From assembly GCF_016808095.1 (NCBI RefSeq), contig NC_068975.1:33255001-33319000 (forward strand): a DNA stretch of 64,000 nt, written 5' to 3'. The stretch's first letter is position 1; each line of letters begins with the position of its first letter. Shown here piece by piece: positions 38,101 to 49,474 of the stretch. Under the pieces are notes generated by a model. The model was not told the origin of the DNA. It did not search any database and worked only from the letters and a program-made list of their open reading frames with translations. Position numbers and translations under genes: made by a program. This DNA is from Vigna angularis. Its lineage: Eukaryota; Streptophyta; Magnoliopsida; Fabales; Fabaceae.

Positions 38101-39205
38101 TTGGAAAAGGTAATGAAAATTTTCATTTGAATTTCAAAATGCTTATCCCCCACTTCCATCGAAGAACAAAAAAAGTCTATTTTTTATTTATTAAAGAGTA
38201 AACTGATAAGAAATGAAGCTGCTAAAATGCTGTCAATCATGCCAACAAAAAGAACACATAAATTATAAGCCTAAACGTGTCTTATTTGAGCGAGTTGAGA
38301 AGAATTGATACTGAGAAATATTACCTGATGACTTGAGTGGGGAACAATGCATAAATTAGAAAGTCACAGATACTTAAAAAAAATAGAGCATAAATTAGAA
38401 AAGTCACATAAACTTAAAAAGGATAACATCTTTGTCACACACCTCAGCAATGCACTTCTTCAACCGTTTAGTAGAGCCTTCAACAGCATAACAATAATAC
38501 ACACTCAAAGGATTCTGCTCATAACCCACACTAGGAGGGATTGTCAGGAGAAAACTGCGAAATTGGGTTCGACATGAAGCAATATCAAATCAAAACTTCC
38601 CAGCGTAGAAAAAGAAAATATCTTAGTTCCCTTAAAGATAAATTTCTCATTATTCGTGAACAAAAACAAGAAAATAAAATAAATTGAGATTTTTAAAGTT
38701 AAAATTGCAACTACTTTATAAACTCTCCGGTCTAACTTCTCCAAAAGCTTATACAGATAAAGTTGATTTTAACAACAGCTCAAGCCATAAGCTATTAGTC
38801 ACTGAAAACAAATTGAACGTCAAGGTGAAATTTTGCATGGCTCTAGCAAAACCCAATGGGGAAAAAGTAGAAAAAAAAAATGAATTACATTGGTCCATTG
38901 GTATCGGTAATTTGGCGAGCTTCATCGGGAGAAAGATGGTCGTGAGGCGCGTGAGATGCACAGTCGAGGTCAATGAATGCGTAGCGAACCCGATATTGGA
39001 ATGAATGGTTTACAGGGTGACGACGTTGGTGCCACACTGTGCCTTCGTAGAGCGATACGGATTCGTCTTCATCACTGGATAAGGAAGAAGCGGCGCGTGC
39101 GGATTCCCGCCGCCGCAGTAGCGTGTTAAAGGCAAGGATAAGGGAGAGCAGAAGAGAGGTGAGGCAAGTTGACACGATAGAGCAAAGAAGATAAAATATT
39201 TCCAT
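35196..39205 (-). CDS. DUF1365 family protein
   Basis: Five exons join in frame with GT-AG introns: 39205-38889, 38554-38443, 37972-37880, 36662-36462 and 35423-35196 (951 nt, 316 aa, stop TGA). Residues about 3-30 form a hydrophobic anchor (LLCSIVSTCLTSLLLSLILA). The domain begins at SLYEGTVWHQRRHPVNHSF and continues through FRYRVRY-type sequence and FIDLDC. Exon 2 carries FLLTIPPSVGYEQNPLSVYY, exon 3 WGERVSFVFDP, exon 4 WNIKASDPGENLTISI and VAVWIYWH, and exon 5 IKLWWKNVRFVQHPRY and a C-terminal RWRDAKWPW. These are conserved features of plant and bacterial DUF1365 proteins. The biochemical function is not established; bacterial members often lie beside lipid-modifying enzymes. The last intron is about 1.04 kb and contains an antisense Copia fragment. 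Confidence 0.92.
35560..35890 (+). pseudogene. Copia integrase relic inside the last DUF1365 intron
   Basis: Frames on the plus strand keep recognisable Copia integrase core sequence, for example FTILDDFRSYTWIVLLKS, then LHVHNFIYLAESQFDVRVK. It is followed by a decayed piece where the second catalytic aspartate motif is expected (ATACGATAATGG, near 35823). Stops and frameshifts interrupt it, and no LTRs were found. It is antisense to the host gene. Confidence 0.75.
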
Positions 39206-39535
39206 TATTATTTTTTTCCAATTTTTCTTTGATTTAAAAGTCTTTTGCCAATCCGGTTTCTTCTGTCCGCCAAAGATAAACCCTTACACTTTAAATGCCA
39301 CAGATAAAAAAATATATTTAAAATTTGTAATTATGTTTAAAGCCAAACAATTGGTTAATTGTTTAAAATAAATGTAGAATATAAATAAACACATAATTAA
39401 TAAATCTATTTTTATATTAAATAGTTATATTTTTCTATAGTTACCGGTGAAAAAACAGTCTCTCTATTTTAAAAAAGAAGAAAAATAATAATGTCTCTCG
39501 GTTTAATAAAAAAGAAAAATAATAATAATAATTAT
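39206..39535. other. Presumed DUF1365 promoter and spacer
   Basis: 330 bp between the DUF1365 start codon and the solo LTR boundary. The LTR insertion therefore sits very close to this gene's promoter. Confidence 0.5.
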
Positions 39536-41902
39536 TGTAACATCCTATATTATATAGAAATATATAATATAGTAAGTAAACATTTTAATATAATAGAACA
39601 GTTAGAAAAAGACTATAATAAAGTATTCAAATTATAGTCATCCCAAAAAAAGTCCTAATTTAAAACTTTAAACGCATTAGAGTATTTAAACATCAACAAA
39701 AACAATTAGGAATTCTAACTAGACTCAGCGGTAGCGTCATCTCCTTCCAAAGCCTGCTCTAGAGGCACCTCATCCATCTCTGTTCACATTCAAGTGGATG
39801 ATCATTGCAAAAGAAAAGCACACACAAGTAAAACACAACACAGAAGTAAGGGTGAGCTAGATATACAAAAATCATGTTATAATAATCATGACTTGTTGCA
39901 CTTTAAACTTGACTCGTCCGGGCTTATAATGATTGTCGAGCTATGACGGGTCATGCACTTGTGGTGGCTTCTACTGCTTTGCAAAGCTATTGCTAATGGG
40001 TTTCACCCTACCACACTCACGAGGTTAGTCCGTTATCACTCACCTTGGACCATACTGGAAGCACCCAAGACTAGGACCTCCCGCTACTCCTCATGGATCA
40101 ATCCTCTCTACTTGAGCATGAAAGACCATTGGAACGTCAGGATAACCCCCAATACTGAGCTACCATGCAAATCATTCTAAAACACACCAAGGGCACCACC
40201 ATGAATCCTCTCCTTGAGGAGCATGAAATTACGTCCATCAACCATACTTTGTTACATTCAACCACCAAACATGTCTCATACATTCACATACTTTCAATTG
40301 TAATAACATGACCACCATCATACTATGCATTCCAATCATTCCACACACTTAGTTCAACCAAAACAAGAGCAAAAGAGAACTCTGGACTTAGAGGATTCGC
40401 AGAGCGCATCCTACTCGCAAGGCGAGACAGGAGAGTCTCGCACAGCGCACTCCAATTCGCCATGCGAATTAACTCACAGCATGCACCAGACTACCAACCT
40501 CTCGCATAGCGCACCCAGGTCGCTATGCGAGAGCCTAGACAAAGACTACCCCTCCCAAAGACTCGCTATGCACCCAAACTCGCCCTTCAAATTAAAATAG
40601 TAGTAGTTCCAGACCATCACCAGTTGCATAACGACAGGATTCGCTATGCGAATCACCAGACAGAGAGCAACACCCTCTAGTCATTCGCATAGTGCACCAG
40701 CTCACACAGCGAATGACCCAGACAGTGAGCACTCTCTACAGGGACTCACTATGCGAGACAACTCGTATAACGACTCTGCATCATCTACAGAACGCAAGTT
40801 CTGCAGAATTAGGCCATCTCACACCCCTTTACCATTTCTAGGCCATTTTGCCAACTTCTAAGACCTCCAATTCGTGATTTATACCTAATTAAACTTATCT
40901 AATTGATTATAAACGTTCCTACTACAATTCTAAAGTGATTTAGACTCAAATTCTACTATAGAACACCAAAATCAACAACTTAGTGACCCAAATTCAATTT
41001 TACCACTTGTAACTTATTTTAGACCAGTTTGAGGTTCCTAACAAGTTAAAATTGACCTATTCGAGCTACCCAAACAGCCCAAACACACACAAGATCTCCA
41101 ATGCCCAAAATCGCTACCTCACTACCTCCAATTTGCCCCAAAACACTACAGTTTCACTTGACCCCTTATCTAATCACCTTCATAACATCTCTACCTCACC
41201 AATGAACCCAATCACAACAATACATTTTCCCCATATCAATTTACAACATCAACTCACAGTTCCACGTTTACTCATACAGATGCATACAAAACAAGGTCAC
41301 TCTAAACACAAACTTGTTCATCAAACAACAGAATATTACAGATTTCAGCACATGCATTGTTCATACAACCCATAGAAAAAGTATGTAGCTCTCCTTACCT
41401 TGGAGTTGAACAACATAACTCACTGGAATGCCCTAACGGTACCTCACACAACAAGGACCAGACCAAACCCTACAGACCACCACATTGATGGTAGAAAACA
41501 ACTCTTAGAGCTAGGATTGAGTAGAAAAGGAAAAAGAAAAAAGCACAAGGCACATGCAACCAGCAAGAGTGCATGTCCCAATTCAAGAATAGATAGGAAG
41601 TTGCATGCAAGGACTTACCAGCCTAGAACTCGAAACAAATCGGTCCGTTGCGAAGCCCTCTACGTTGCGGATGTTTAGGCATCACCTAATCATAAATCCA
41701 GTGGCTCAATGAAGAGGACTAGAAGAGAGAAGGTAGAGATGTGGTAGAGAGAAGGCAGAGAAAAATCTGAAGCTGAATTTTAGAGAGTGAATAGAATGCT
41801 TAAGCTAATGGACCAAGATGTTTAAAAAGTCCATTTAAAACCTAGATCATTAACTTAATACACCTTTCTGCTCCTTTTAACTCATTTTTTTAGGTCTTCA
41901 CA
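39536..41902 (-). mobile_element. Solo LTR 2 (about 2.37 kb), same family as 22478-25140
   Basis: On the minus strand it begins TGTGAAGACC and ends GGATGTTACA. Flanking 5-mers are ATTAT (39531-39535) and TTTAT (41903-41907), 4 of 5 identical. It shares the conserved blocks of solo LTR 1 in the same order: the terminal block, an acidic-tail frame with stop at 39719, AAGTGGATGATCATTGC, AAGGGTGAGCTAG, GACTCGTCCGGG, AGGACCTCCCGCTACTC and the CTCTCCTTACCTTGGAG donor block near 41390. The middle is different, with a CGCATAGCG array instead of the GACGAACG array. No internal retrotransposon genes are attached. Confidence 0.65.
40395..40775. repeat. Array of near-palindromic TCGCATAGCGA words
   Basis: About a dozen 10-12-bp words appear in both orientations at 15-50-bp intervals, for example TCGCATAGCGCACC, TCGCTATGCGAGAG, ATTCGCTATGCGAAT, ATTCGCATAGTGC and ACTCACTATGCGAG. 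Each word is close to its own reverse complement, so forward and reverse units pair. It sits in the putative intron of solo LTR 2, where LTR 1 has a different array. Confidence 0.8.
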
Positions 41903-43388
41903 TTTATGTTATATAATTAATAGCGGATGATATTAGGAGTTTTAAAATGTGAATGATTTAATAAGTGTAAATAAAAGGGAGAAATAATAATGATAGTTAC
42001 AAAGATAAGATAGGACATGCAAAATATTTATACCAAAAAAATCTTTGTTTATAACATGTATAGTTACATTTAAATTTTATTTTTTTATTTTAATTTTCTA
42101 TAATGTAATTTTTTAAAATTAAATTTCAAGTAATACTTATTATAATTTAAAATAGTTTATTGTTTAATAAATAAATATTTTGTTAAAAATAATAATAAAT
42201 TATTAGACTACTAAAATACTGTTAAAATGGTTTCATGTCATTAGAAATTTTAGTTCATATAAGCAATGAACTCAATTTATATATTTAAAGAATTTATAAT
42301 CACATAATAATTTAAATATCTCATAAATCAAAATTTAACAGCAACTCTCAACCGCATTAAATTGTTTATCACTTTCAAAATCATGATGGTAACACATTCA
42401 TGATCCGCACATTTCAAAATCAATCGTTCCAATAATTTGAATAATCTTAATTATCATTGATAAAAATAAAATAAAATACATTTCGAACTCAAAATAGTAA
42501 GATGCAAGCACTTCTTTTTCACATGGAAGCATTTCTCCCTATTAATTCAAAAACAGGCTGAAGATTCAATAATTAAGGAACTATTCTCATTGCTATCATT
42601 GGTATATGATCAGCTTATAACTTATTTTGATTAAAACATTATTATTGTCATCTAAAAACAATTCAGTGAAAAATTAAAAAGTCATCTATTATACATTAAT
42701 AACGATATTAATAATAAAATCTTATATTTTTTAATACGTAAAGACAAAAAGATAAAATAAAATTCATGCTGACCAATTAGCAGAAAAATTAAATGACAAA
42801 AATTCAATTAGAAAGTTAAATAATTAATAAACGAAAATAATGATAGTAAATAATATTAAAAGACTTAAATTTGCAAAAAGGAAAATAATCAAACCTAAAA
42901 AGTAAATAAAAATATTGCATCCACATTTCTGAACTTAAACAAATTTATATAATTTAAAAAGTGCCAGCAATTAATAGTTTTTTCAATCTCATCGATGTAA
43001 CTGTGATGATCATCATAAAGTCTTTATGTGAGATAATCTATGCCAATATTTAGTGGATGAAGAATTTATATTACAAAACTCCGTGATAACATATTACATT
43101 TGTTACTTTTATTGTTGTATATATACTTTTAATTAAATATATTTTTTTCTATGGTGAACTCCATTTGACTAGCGATGGATGACGTTTCAGAAAGAAATAA
43201 ACTTTGAATGTGTTTAGTTTAATTTCACATGGGCATACAAGTTTATTTCCACATACTTTTTAATGACTTATAAATACACTTTATTATTGCCATAAAATAA
43301 ATCAATTATATAAATATAAATATTAAAAAATAAAATAACTAACAAGTATATGAAGATTGAATTCTATTTTAAGTATTTTTTGAGATTT
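41903..43388. other. AT-rich intergenic spacer
   Basis: 1.5 kb with no gene or repeat recognised, bounded by solo LTR 2 and the Copia element. Confidence 0.5.
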
Positions 43389-43568
43389 TGTTAAAGAGAA
43401 AAGAAAGGATAGGAATTGTATTTCTTATTTCATAATCAGGAGAGAGTATAATTTGCATATATATAATTGTTTGAAACAATATATAAAAGGAATATAAATA
43501 TAAAAATAGAATATAAATATATGAACATAAATGCATAGATATGAACGAAAAATAAATTAAATCCAATA
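43389..43568 (-). repeat. Copia 3' LTR
   Basis: Starts TGTTAAAGAGAAAAG on the plus strand and ends CCAATA. It aligns over its full length with 54570-54748. On the minus strand it begins TATTGGATTT, a change from the usual TGTTGG start of Copia LTRs. Confidence 0.9.
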
Positions 43569-43602
43569 TCCCCTAAAGCTACAGCATATATATCCTTAAT
43601 GC

Positions 43603-44148
43603 TCAGCTTGGACAACAAAGATTGAAATTGTGCTGGATGCAAAGCTTTAGTATGAATGTCTGCAAGTTTGCTGAAGTAGGAACGGACAAAAGCTTAATTA
43701 CACCAGCTTGAACTTTATCTCTTATGAGATGACAATCAATTTCAATATGCTTTGTCCTTTCATGCATGGCTGGATTCTGTGCAATTTGTATAGCAAATTG
43801 ATTGTCACAAAATAGAGGAACTGATTGTGGTAGAGGTTGTTTCAAATCATGGAGCAAATACAGAAGCCATTGAATTTCACATGTTGTGGAAGCTAAAGCT
43901 CTATATTCTGCTTCGGTTGATGATCTGGATATAGTACCTTACTTCTTGGATTTCCAGCTGATTAGTGATGCACCATAGAACACATTAAAACCAGTCACAG
44001 ACCTTCTAGTGTCAGGGCAAGCAGCCCAATCAGAATCACTAAAAGCCTTGAGAGCATGTCCTGTGTTGGAGGGAAAGAATAATCCTTGTCCTGAATTGTT
44101 CTTGATATATCTCAAGATTCTTATTGCTGCTGCATAGTGATCTTCCAA
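43603..44148 (-). pseudogene. Copia RNase H region, broken
   Basis: Contains recognisable RNase H-end sequence: LKAFSDSDWAACPDTRRSVTG, ISWKSKK, and [17 protein letters not shown] followed by [16 protein letters not shown]. An in-frame TAA at 43939-43941 cuts the frame between the WKSKK and TEAEYRAL parts. The extreme C-terminus runs out of frame. Confidence 0.85.
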
Positions 44149-44163
44149 AGGATTGGAAAGAAA

Positions 44164-44994
44164 TTAACTGAGAGTACTAACAGCGAAACATAAATCTGGT
44201 CTTGTGTTGGTTAGATATAGTAACCTGCCAAGAAGTCTTCTATAGGCCTGCACATCTGAATAGGATTTCTCTTCTGTCTTGAATTTTTTGTTGCCTGGCT
44301 GTATGGGAGTAGAAACAGGTTGACATCCCAACAATCCTGCATCTTCTAGTAACTCTAGAGCATACTTCCTTTGTGACAAATTAATGCCGTGTTGAGATCT
44401 TGCAATTTCTAAGTCTAGAAAATACTTGAGTTGGCCTAAGTCTTTAATCTTGAACTTTGCATTCAATAGAGCCTTCACAGTTTGGATTTCCTGGATATCA
44501 TCACCTGTCAAAACTATATCATTTACATACACAAGTAAGATGGTAATATGAGCAAAATCACTTTTGACAAAAAGTGAATAATCTGATTTTGATTGTATGT
44601 AGCCCAAAGAGAGTAAAGTAGTTGTCAACTTGTAATTCCATTGTCTAGAGGCATGTTTGTGTCCATATAAAGACTTCAACAACTTGCAAACTTGTCCTGA
44701 TTTTTCAGTTTTATAACCAAGAGGAAGAGACATGTATGCTTCTTCATCTAGATCCCCATGTAAAAAGGCATTAGTTACATCTAGTTGATGTAAATACCAA
44801 TGTTTGGAAGCTGCTAAAGCCAGAACCAACTGTTGTGAGTTTGACAACAGATGAAAAAGTCTCAAAGTAATCTAAACCTTGTTGTTGTGTATAGCCTTTG
44901 GCTACTAACCTTGCCTTGGATCGTTCAATACTCCCATCAACATGCCTCTTTATTTTGTATACCCATTTACATCCGATAGGTTGTTTTCCATTAG
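44164..44994 (-). pseudogene. Copia reverse transcriptase, C-terminal part
   Basis: Includes [45 protein letters not shown] and IKDLGQLKYFLDLEIARS. The catalytic YVDD box reads YVND (codon 44521-44523 is AAT). A TAA at 44164-44166 and a frame change near 44866 interrupt it. The frame stops at the CACTA boundary (44995), and its missing N-terminal neighbour lies beyond 51497. Confidence 0.92.
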
Positions 44995-45004
44995 CACTAG
45001 TACA

Positions 45005-45245
45005 AAATACACTTTTTATAGCGATATTTTATACTTGCTGTAATCTATCAAGTGTAAAAAGTGATACGATGGCATTATCGTAAGTAATATAAATTCTTTT
45101 ATATCGGTTATACATAAAATAGGTATTAAAAATAATAAGGTGGCAAAATTATAATAAATGACAAAAACTTTTACACCGGTTATCTTCAAAAACAGGAATA
45201 AAAAGATATGTCTATACCTATTAAACTTATAACCGGTGTAAAAAT
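45005..45245. repeat. CACTA left subterminal repeats
   Basis: Inverted and direct copies of ACACCGGTTATCTT, TATCGGTTATA and TATAACCGGTGTAAAA within 240 bp of the terminus. Confidence 0.75.
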
Positions 45246-45383
45246 AAAGCAGTGGCAAAAATGTAATATTAAATGCCAAAACCTCTTTTCCATTCGTAAC
45301 CAAACCCCAACCCCCATTGCTTTTTCCCTTCCTCTGGCCTCCGCCACCACCATGCCATTTACGCGGGTTGCCAACCTGGTTCA

Positions 45384-45709
45384 ACTGCCGTAGGTCTCTC
45401 CGGCCTCGATGGCCGCCTCCTCACCGCCCGTCCCAGCCCCAAGGTCGCCGATCTAGGCTTCGTCGGCGAGGTCGCCAGAGTCGACCCCACAATCCTTTGC
45501 TACCTCATCGACACCAACCACATCCCGGTCGTCACCTCCGTCGCCGTTGCCGTTGAAGATTCCGGACAGCCCTACAGCATTAACGCCGACACTATCGCTG
45601 GAGAACTGGCTGCAGCGCTTGGCGCGAGAAGCTAATTCTGCTGACAGACGTTGCGGGATCTGGAGGATCGGAACGGTTACAACAGCTTGGTGAAGAAGAT
45701 TGACATAAA
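45384..45709 (+). pseudogene. NAGK: Captured N-acetyl-L-glutamate kinase fragment
   Basis: A GC-rich island in AT-rich surroundings. One frame reads TAVGLSGLDGRLLTARPSPK, then ADLGFVGEVARVDPT, LIDTNHIPVVTSVA, SGQPYSINADTIAGELAAAL, a strong match to plant chloroplast N-acetylglutamate kinase, the second step of arginine biosynthesis. Just after the LGA position a one-base loss shifts the frame, and a second shift occurs a few codons later. Shifted frames then give KLILLTDVAG and SLVKKIDI. The N-terminal third and the C-terminus of the enzyme are absent. It is a transposon-borne gene fragment, not a working gene. Confidence 0.88.
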
Positions 45710-46783
45710 CTTTACCTTTCATAACATTATGGATTATATTATACTTGCATTTATTTATGTTTCTAATTTTTAATGTTCTTTTCTGTTTATGTTGTTTCAT
45801 GAAGATATGATCTGTCTAATATTCTTGCGCGTTTCTTGATAGTTGGACATGATTATGCTTCTTGGAATAATTGAATTAATTTAATCAGACAATTAAAGTA
45901 TTGTTTGTGAGTAACACCATGCTTTGCAGGCTGCAGATACCTTGTGTTGCATTCATGCTGTGATATTTTTGAGATAAATGAATCAACAAGATGAAGTACT
46001 GTTCATATTGTGCAATGAGTGTTAAGTCCAGTAATGCAGCAAAACAAAATTCTCTTTCTAGTTCATTATTGAACAATTGGATGTGTTTTTTTTAAGAGAT
46101 ATCCTATGTTAATTCTCTCTCTCTCATCTGAGGTAAGGTGCTTAGATTTTGATCTTATAAATGTTAGTTCCACTTTTACTGATAGTTGATGTCAGAATCA
46201 AATATGTGGTCTCTTTACAGGTTAAAGAAGAAGTTGAAGCAGTCTTAAAGAGACATTTAACCAGCATGAAACAATAAGAACTAATCTCCTACTGATTATA
46301 TAAATTCCCATGACTTGGACGTGGTATTGAGTTAAAGGAATGGACTGGAAAAATATGCTATAACTGAATGATTTAAAATTGTTTAGCTTGACTGAAATTC
46401 ATTCTTAGGCATCCTTTTTACTTGTTTTCAGGACTTGTGGAAAGGAATTGCATGCTACTGAATTAAGAAATTTGCACCATTAGTTTACTTGGTAACTCTC
46501 TTTCCTTATTTTTATATCTTTATTTTTCATTCTCTTGCCAACTTCATTTTCAATTTTCTTTATATTATAAATGGTTCGTGGGAAATATAGTTGAGAATAC
46601 TATTTTCGAAGTGAAAGTGGCTGGTTGGAAATTTTGAGTGATGTCACAGGTCTTAAGGTATATGAAGCAATTTCCTGAGCCTGTGATGATACTCTGCCTC
46701 CTTTGAAATAGAAAAGAAAAAAAATGTACTTAACATGTTAGCAACCACTTCAAGTCTTTTCTATTATTCACTTTTAGTTTTAA

Positions 46784-47041
46784 ATGCAAAAATTCAGTTT
46801 GTCAAGTTTGCTTGCCATAAAAGATAAAAGGTTATATCCAGTTAAGTTACCGACCAATCTGTTGTCTGCAAAACATGATTTGCTTCCTAAGTTTGCTAAG
46901 TATGATGTTGATCTTTTGACCATAGTGGGAGTGGGAGAGATCTTGGTTGTTCCCTCTAAAATCAATCAATTATGGGAATATCAATCAGGTTTGAAAATGT
47001 GTTTAATAACAACTTCTACTCATAAAACAACGAACACATAG
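46784..47041 (+). other. Unidentified open frame, possibly another captured fragment
   Basis: An 85-codon frame (MQKFSLSSLLAIKDKR, then YPVKLPTNLLSAKHDLLPKF and VDLLTIVGVGEILVVPSK) with protein-like composition. I do not recognise the family. Its place between two captured gene pieces suggests a further fragment, but chance is possible. Confidence 0.25.
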
Positions 47042-47347
47042 GAAATTTTGATATTACGCCATAGTTGTGCGGGTAGACAACAGATGAGTAAAGAACCCGA
47101 TCAACCTAAGTTGTTCAGCTCTTTCGTTAGTGTGTTATTTATGCTTTAGTACAGACAAGCAGCAATGATAGATGATAATGCTACCCCATTAGAAGAAAGT
47201 CTTTCATCTTTTTCAAACACATCAAAGCATATGGAATGGAAGAAGGGGAATGAAAGAAGGGGAATGAAAGTATGAAAATCGAAACCACACCTTTATAAGT
47301 CCACTTTTCTTGTCCAACTCATACTTGACCTTACTGTCTTTGCAAAT

Positions 47348-47429
47348 TTCAACCACCTGCCATGGGAATTGATTTATTTCTCTAAGAATTCAACCACCTG
47401 CCATGGGAATTGATTTATTTCTCTAAGAA
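47348..47429. repeat. 41-bp tandem duplication
   Basis: A unit beginning TTCAACCACCTGCCATGGGA starts at 47348 and again at 47389. The two copies are essentially identical, implying recent duplication inside the CACTA element. Confidence 0.9.
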
Positions 47430-48347
47430 AAATCATTGGGAAACAAGATTCTAAGTTCTAATATGTTGTTGAGATCGCCTTATTTAATCACAGCCTTATT
47501 TAATCTGTTGTTGGGAAATTTCCTTCACTTTGGCCTTTTCTGCTTCCTCAGTTTTTCTGGTTTCTGGATAGACACTCAAAAGTCACAACTTCATACCCAT
47601 CCCACTATATATGTGACGTATTTCTATGAAATTTGAAAAGCAAACAAAATTAGTGCTTGCTTATTTAAGGAGCCATTCAATTCGGCTTGTAATGAATATA
47701 TGATTGGAATCTCAAACTGGTAATCATCATTAGGCACTGTTAATGGTTTACATTTACTTTTTATTCACATACCTTATCATTTTTATCCAACAAGGCATTG
47801 ACAGTTATGGACTTAAAGTAACTGCTGTTACAAAACAATCTTTTGTAATATCACAAAAGTATAAATAATGTACGTATAGAGAGAATATAATTTATAAATT
47901 TATAAGATATATGATGTGATATAGTAGATATCCATGAAATTAAGGTATATTTCTATCATTACTTCGTATCAAATTTGATGTCTTAGTTTACATCTTATAA
48001 AGTTTCTTATACTTTGTTCCAAAGTTTGATCTAAAGTACACCAATATTATAATTATAGTTAAAAACATGATTAATTAATCTAAAATTAAAATAATTAAAC
48101 ATAACAAATAATAAATGAAGGTTTAATGATAATTAAAAACATTTAGTTATATAAGAAGTGTTTCCTTGTGAGTCGAGAGAGTATTCAGATACAATCTTTT
48201 AAGTTATATTCCTTAAAAAAACTTATATTGATTGAGCAGTTTTATATTGTGCACGTTGATATTAGATTTTAGATGGTCAAATGTGAGATAAAGAAACACG
48301 ATTGAATGATTGCTTGGCTTCATGAAATTTGGATTTAATTTTGTTTT

Positions 48348-48450
48348 AGCCTTGATACAGCAGTAAATTTTTCTGCTTATGGACTTGGAAGTCATGGGTT
48401 CAACTCCTGGAAACAACTCCTCTTTTGTGGTTTTGGAAGTCATTAGGATG
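48348..48450 (+). repeat. Possible tRNA-derived SINE remnant
   Basis: A perfect pol III B-box-like word, GGTTCAACTCC (48397-48407), is followed by TGGAAACAACTCCTCTTTTG. This resembles the GGTTCRANTCCTGGAAACAGCCTCT segment of plant Au-type SINEs. The A box is poorly defined and the tail is missing. Confidence 0.4.
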
Positions 48451-49474
48451 CCCATTTTGTTAGTGAAATATGTATTTTCTTCATGTGCATCTCTAGAGGT
48501 TTTGGCAACCATAGTTTTGGTGATTATAATAAAGGTAAGAGATATTAGTTAAGGAAACATGATTCTTTTAATTTTGAACTGATTGTGGAATGTTGTTATT
48601 TTGTAACTAATTTAAAACATGAGGCTGACCAGAGTTTAAGACTGTAAATTTCATCCTCCCCAAATCCACTGCCCTACATTGGAGAAAGCCTTCTTGACTG
48701 GTGCGTAGGAATAAGATCAGTTCATACTAGGTACCAAACTTTGTAGAAAGACACTTTCAACTGCTTTATTATGAAAAATAAACTACATAAAAACTATTAA
48801 ATTATGTAATATTATCTTATAAACTTGATCTACTTTTTATAAGAAGATTAAATCTACCAATTGGATTGATAAAATTTACTTTTGATAATAAGTAAGATAC
48901 ACTTGTTGTTGACATGCGATATTTATCTTGTTGCTTAATCATTTTATCCACCTTTGCAAACAGGTGGTTTTGGAGCTTCAAGAGGATGAAAAACTGACCA
49001 CTTCGGATGATCCTCCTATCGTATTTGGCTGTTTGGATGGAAGCTTTATACAATAGGTTTGTTTCAAAGAGGTTTCTATATAATTGTAAATTGGCATCTC
49101 TTGCTTAATGTGGTTATGACTTCTGTGACTCTGAATTGACACTTTCTGACACTACACAATCTTACACCACTTCCTGAAATGTGAGTGAAGGTTATCAATA
49201 GGATGTGGTTGTCTCCTTATTGCCTGTAGCATGCTATATTAATACACTTTTCTCTGAAGCATGTAAGTGTCTAAAGTTCAATACTAGTAAAGGCCAAAGA
49301 AAATGAAAAGGAAACTATGCAAGAATTGCTACCCAAAATCAGTAAAATTTCAATTTTAATATACCCAAAATCATTTTAATATACACCTATACATAATGGT
49401 ATTTACTTTAATAAATATTATTATAGAGATAATGCCACTAAACTCACTATATGGAATTTGATGTTGTTTCTCAG

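Noticed and set aside
45016..45384. 122-codon minus-strand frame at the CACTA left end
   Set aside because: Runs through subterminal repeats and antisense NAGK sequence, and has no transposase motif.
45317..45556. Pro/Arg-rich 79-codon plus-strand frame
   Set aside because: An out-of-frame reading of the captured N-acetylglutamate kinase fragment.
48391..48410. tRNA gene suggested by a B-box word
   Set aside because: No acceptor stem, anticodon loop or A box could be folded. A SINE remnant is the better reading.
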